Shown: positions 62,247-64,000 of the stretch, piece by piece
Numbering within the stretch: position 1 is the stretch's first letter
How the letters are laid out: each line of letters begins with the position of its first letter
Assembly: GCA_902622545.1 (NCBI GenBank)
Contig: CACNQD010000001.1
Span: 248,001-312,000 of the forward strand
Reading direction: 5' to 3'
Origin: an uncultured Pelagibacteraceae bacterium
GTDB lineage: Bacteria > Pseudomonadota > Alphaproteobacteria > Pelagibacterales > Pelagibacteraceae
Length of the DNA: 64,000 nucleotides
Notes under the pieces: model-generated
Databases searched by the model: none
The model's input: only the letters and a program-made list of their open reading frames with translations
What the model was told of the DNA's origin: nothing
Translations under genes and position numbers: made by a program

Positions 62247-63098
62247 ATGAAAAATTTATTCCTTTGTTCATTTGCTAGCTCTGATTTAAAAAGAAGCGCA
62301 GTAAGATTTGAAGAACAAGCTGTGAATATGGGTATTTATAAAAGAATAAAAATATATGGATATAACGATTTATCGACAGAAAAAAAAATACAGGTTGATA
62401 ATTTTTTCAAGATTAAACAAAAAAGACTATATGGTTATGCTTGCTGGAAAGCATTCGTCATAAAAAAATTATTAGATCAAATACCAGAAGACTCTATATT
62501 ACAGTATTCTGATATAGGATGTCACTTAAATCCAAAAGGTAAAAATAGACTGCAGGAATACGTAAAACTGTGTGATAAAAATGGTATTTTAACATTTCAG
62601 TATAAAAATCCAAATTTTAAAAACTTCAATAATTTTAAATTTCAAGAATATTACGAGTATCAATATACAAAAGCGGATGTTTGGAAATATTTGAAAATTA
62701 GCGATAGTTCAGAAATATTGAAAACTAAACAAATTTGGTCTGGAACTATTTTTTTCAAAAATAATAAGTTTGCCAGAGAAATATTAGATAAATGGAATAG
62801 TTTATTAAATATTAACAAATTAATTGATGATAGTGTTTCTACGTCAAAAAATCATAAAGATTTTATAGAGCATAGACATGATCAAAGTTTATTTTCATTG
62901 ATATGTAAAAAACGAAACGTTTATAGCCTTTCAGCGTCAGAATGTGAGTGGGCTGAAGTAAACAATTCTAGGACATGGGATCATGCAATTAATTTTCCAA
63001 TTCATGCAAAAAGAGATAAAAGGTATAATTTTTTAAAACGTTTTTTAAATAGACAAAAGAAAAATTTAAATAGGATGTTTAAGTATGCAAAAAATTGA
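62247..63098 (+). CDS. Putative glycosyltransferase-like protein of the glycan cassette
   Basis: KQKRLYGYACWKAFVIKKLLDQIPEDSILQYSDIGCHLN; IWSGTIFFKNN; HRHDQSLFSLICKK. Confidence 0.55.
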   Translation: MKNLFLCSFASSDLKRSAVRFEEQAVNMGIYKRIKIYGYNDLSTEKKIQVDNFFKIKQKRLYGYACWKAFVIKKLLDQIPEDSILQYSDIGCHLNPKGKNRLQEYVKLCDKNGILTFQYKNPNFKNFNNFKFQEYYEYQYTKADVWKYLKISDSSEILKTKQIWSGTIFFKNNKFAREILDKWNSLLNINKLIDDSVSTSKNHKDFIEHRHDQSLFSLICKKRNVYSLSASECEWAEVNNSRTWDHAINFPIHAKRDKRYNFLKRFLNRQKKNLNRMFKYAKN

Positions 63099-63882
63099 AA
63101 TGTATTGTGTTACAAATAAAGATGTACCATATCTCAATAAGACACCATATAATCTTGCTGCTGTTGGAGGAAGCCAATTTTCAAAAAATTATCTTAGATG
63201 TGATAATAATGACAATATTTTTTACAAAGAAAAAAATTATTCTGAACTAACATTTCATTATTGGTATTGGAAAAATATGTTAAATTTCTCCAAAAGTGAA
63301 TGGATCGGATTTTGTCAAAGAAGAAGATTTTGGATTAAAAATGAGTCAGTTGGTCAAATAATTGATGTAAAAAATCTCAATGATCATTTATTAACTCATA
63401 TTCCTGATAATATAGGAGATGTAGAAAGCATAATATGTGAATCTATATCTGTAACTGGATCTAAAAGAAGTAAAATATTTAAAAGAGGCTGGAGAAATAT
63501 AATTAAAAATCCTTTAATTTTATTTAATAGAAAAAAGCACAATATTTTACTTCACTTTGATATGTTTCACGGATATGGAAATCTAAATAAAGCAATCGAC
63601 GTTTTGAACGACGAGGATAGAGAAGATTTTAGAAATTATGTAAATGTAAATAGTATCTTTAACCCACACATTATGTTCATTTCAAAACATAAAATTTTAG
63701 ATAAATGGTTTAAATCATTGTTTCCGTGGTTAGAAAGATGTGAGAAGGTATTTGGATTTAATGATTTGCTTGGCTATGATAAAACTAGATTGTATGCTTA
63801 TTTAGCTGAAAGATATCTTTCATTTTGGTTTAAAAAATATACTAAATATTTAGAACAGCCGTGGATTACAATTAAAACTTAG
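63085..63882 (+). CDS. DUF4422-like putative glycosyltransferase
   Basis: YSELTFHYWYWKNMLNFSKSEWIGFCQRRRFW resembles the ELT..YW.WKN...GL.HYRR pattern. Confidence 0.6.
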   Translation: MQKIEMYCVTNKDVPYLNKTPYNLAAVGGSQFSKNYLRCDNNDNIFYKEKNYSELTFHYWYWKNMLNFSKSEWIGFCQRRRFWIKNESVGQIIDVKNLNDHLLTHIPDNIGDVESIICESISVTGSKRSKIFKRGWRNIIKNPLILFNRKKHNILLHFDMFHGYGNLNKAIDVLNDEDREDFRNYVNVNSIFNPHIMFISKHKILDKWFKSLFPWLERCEKVFGFNDLLGYDKTRLYAYLAERYLSFWFKKYTKYLEQPWITIKT

Positions 63883-63971
63883 GAGAGATGGCCGAGCGGT
63901 TTAAGGCGCACGCTTGGAAAGCGTGTTTAGGGGAAACTCTTTCGTGGGTTCGAATCCCACTCTCTCCGCCA
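63882..63971 (+). tRNA. tRNA-Ser (anticodon GGA), CCA encoded
   Basis: GGAGAGA/TCTCTCC acceptor, anticodon loop TTGGAAA, long variable arm, GGTTCGAATCC T-arm, GCCA end. Confidence 0.95.
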
Positions 63972-64000
63972 TTAATTTGATCTTTTATATTTTTAAAAAG

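Overview
AT-rich, gene-dense alphaproteobacterial segment. Gene content, very short intergenic gaps and protein style suggest a SAR11/Pelagibacter-like genome; this is an inference, since no 16S gene is present. Most of the window is housekeeping: nusA-infB-rbfA-rpsO-pnp; fabI-fabB-fabA diverging from irr; katG; moeB/thiF-dut-coaBC-ubiB-ubiE; mutM-rpsT-dnaA-dnaN; lysA-lptM-argH; fadD; carD-fdxA-terB-helicase; a thiolase; aceE-aceF; gltD-gltB; thrS-infC-rpmI-rplT-pheS-pheT-lepA; and a small glycan cassette ending at tRNA-Ser. There are three tRNAs (Leu-CAA, Arg-ACG, Ser-GGA). I saw no rRNA, CRISPR array or mobile element. The most interesting items are: (1) a homodimeric-type AceE with an N-terminal lipoyl domain, next to an E2 that has no lipoyl domain; (2) a discrete transcription unit encoding a 23-aa Lys/Arg-only-style peptide, convergent with a CarD that has a long polylysine/GRP N-terminal extension; (3) a triple-hairpin leader ahead of a small basic protein; (4) matching Irr/PerR-like palindromes in the irr and katG promoters; (5) near-leaderless rpsT and rpmI promoters with the same geometry; (6) a paaI-type thioesterase with a one-base homopolymer frameshift; (7) several small ORFs missed by the 60-aa cutoff.
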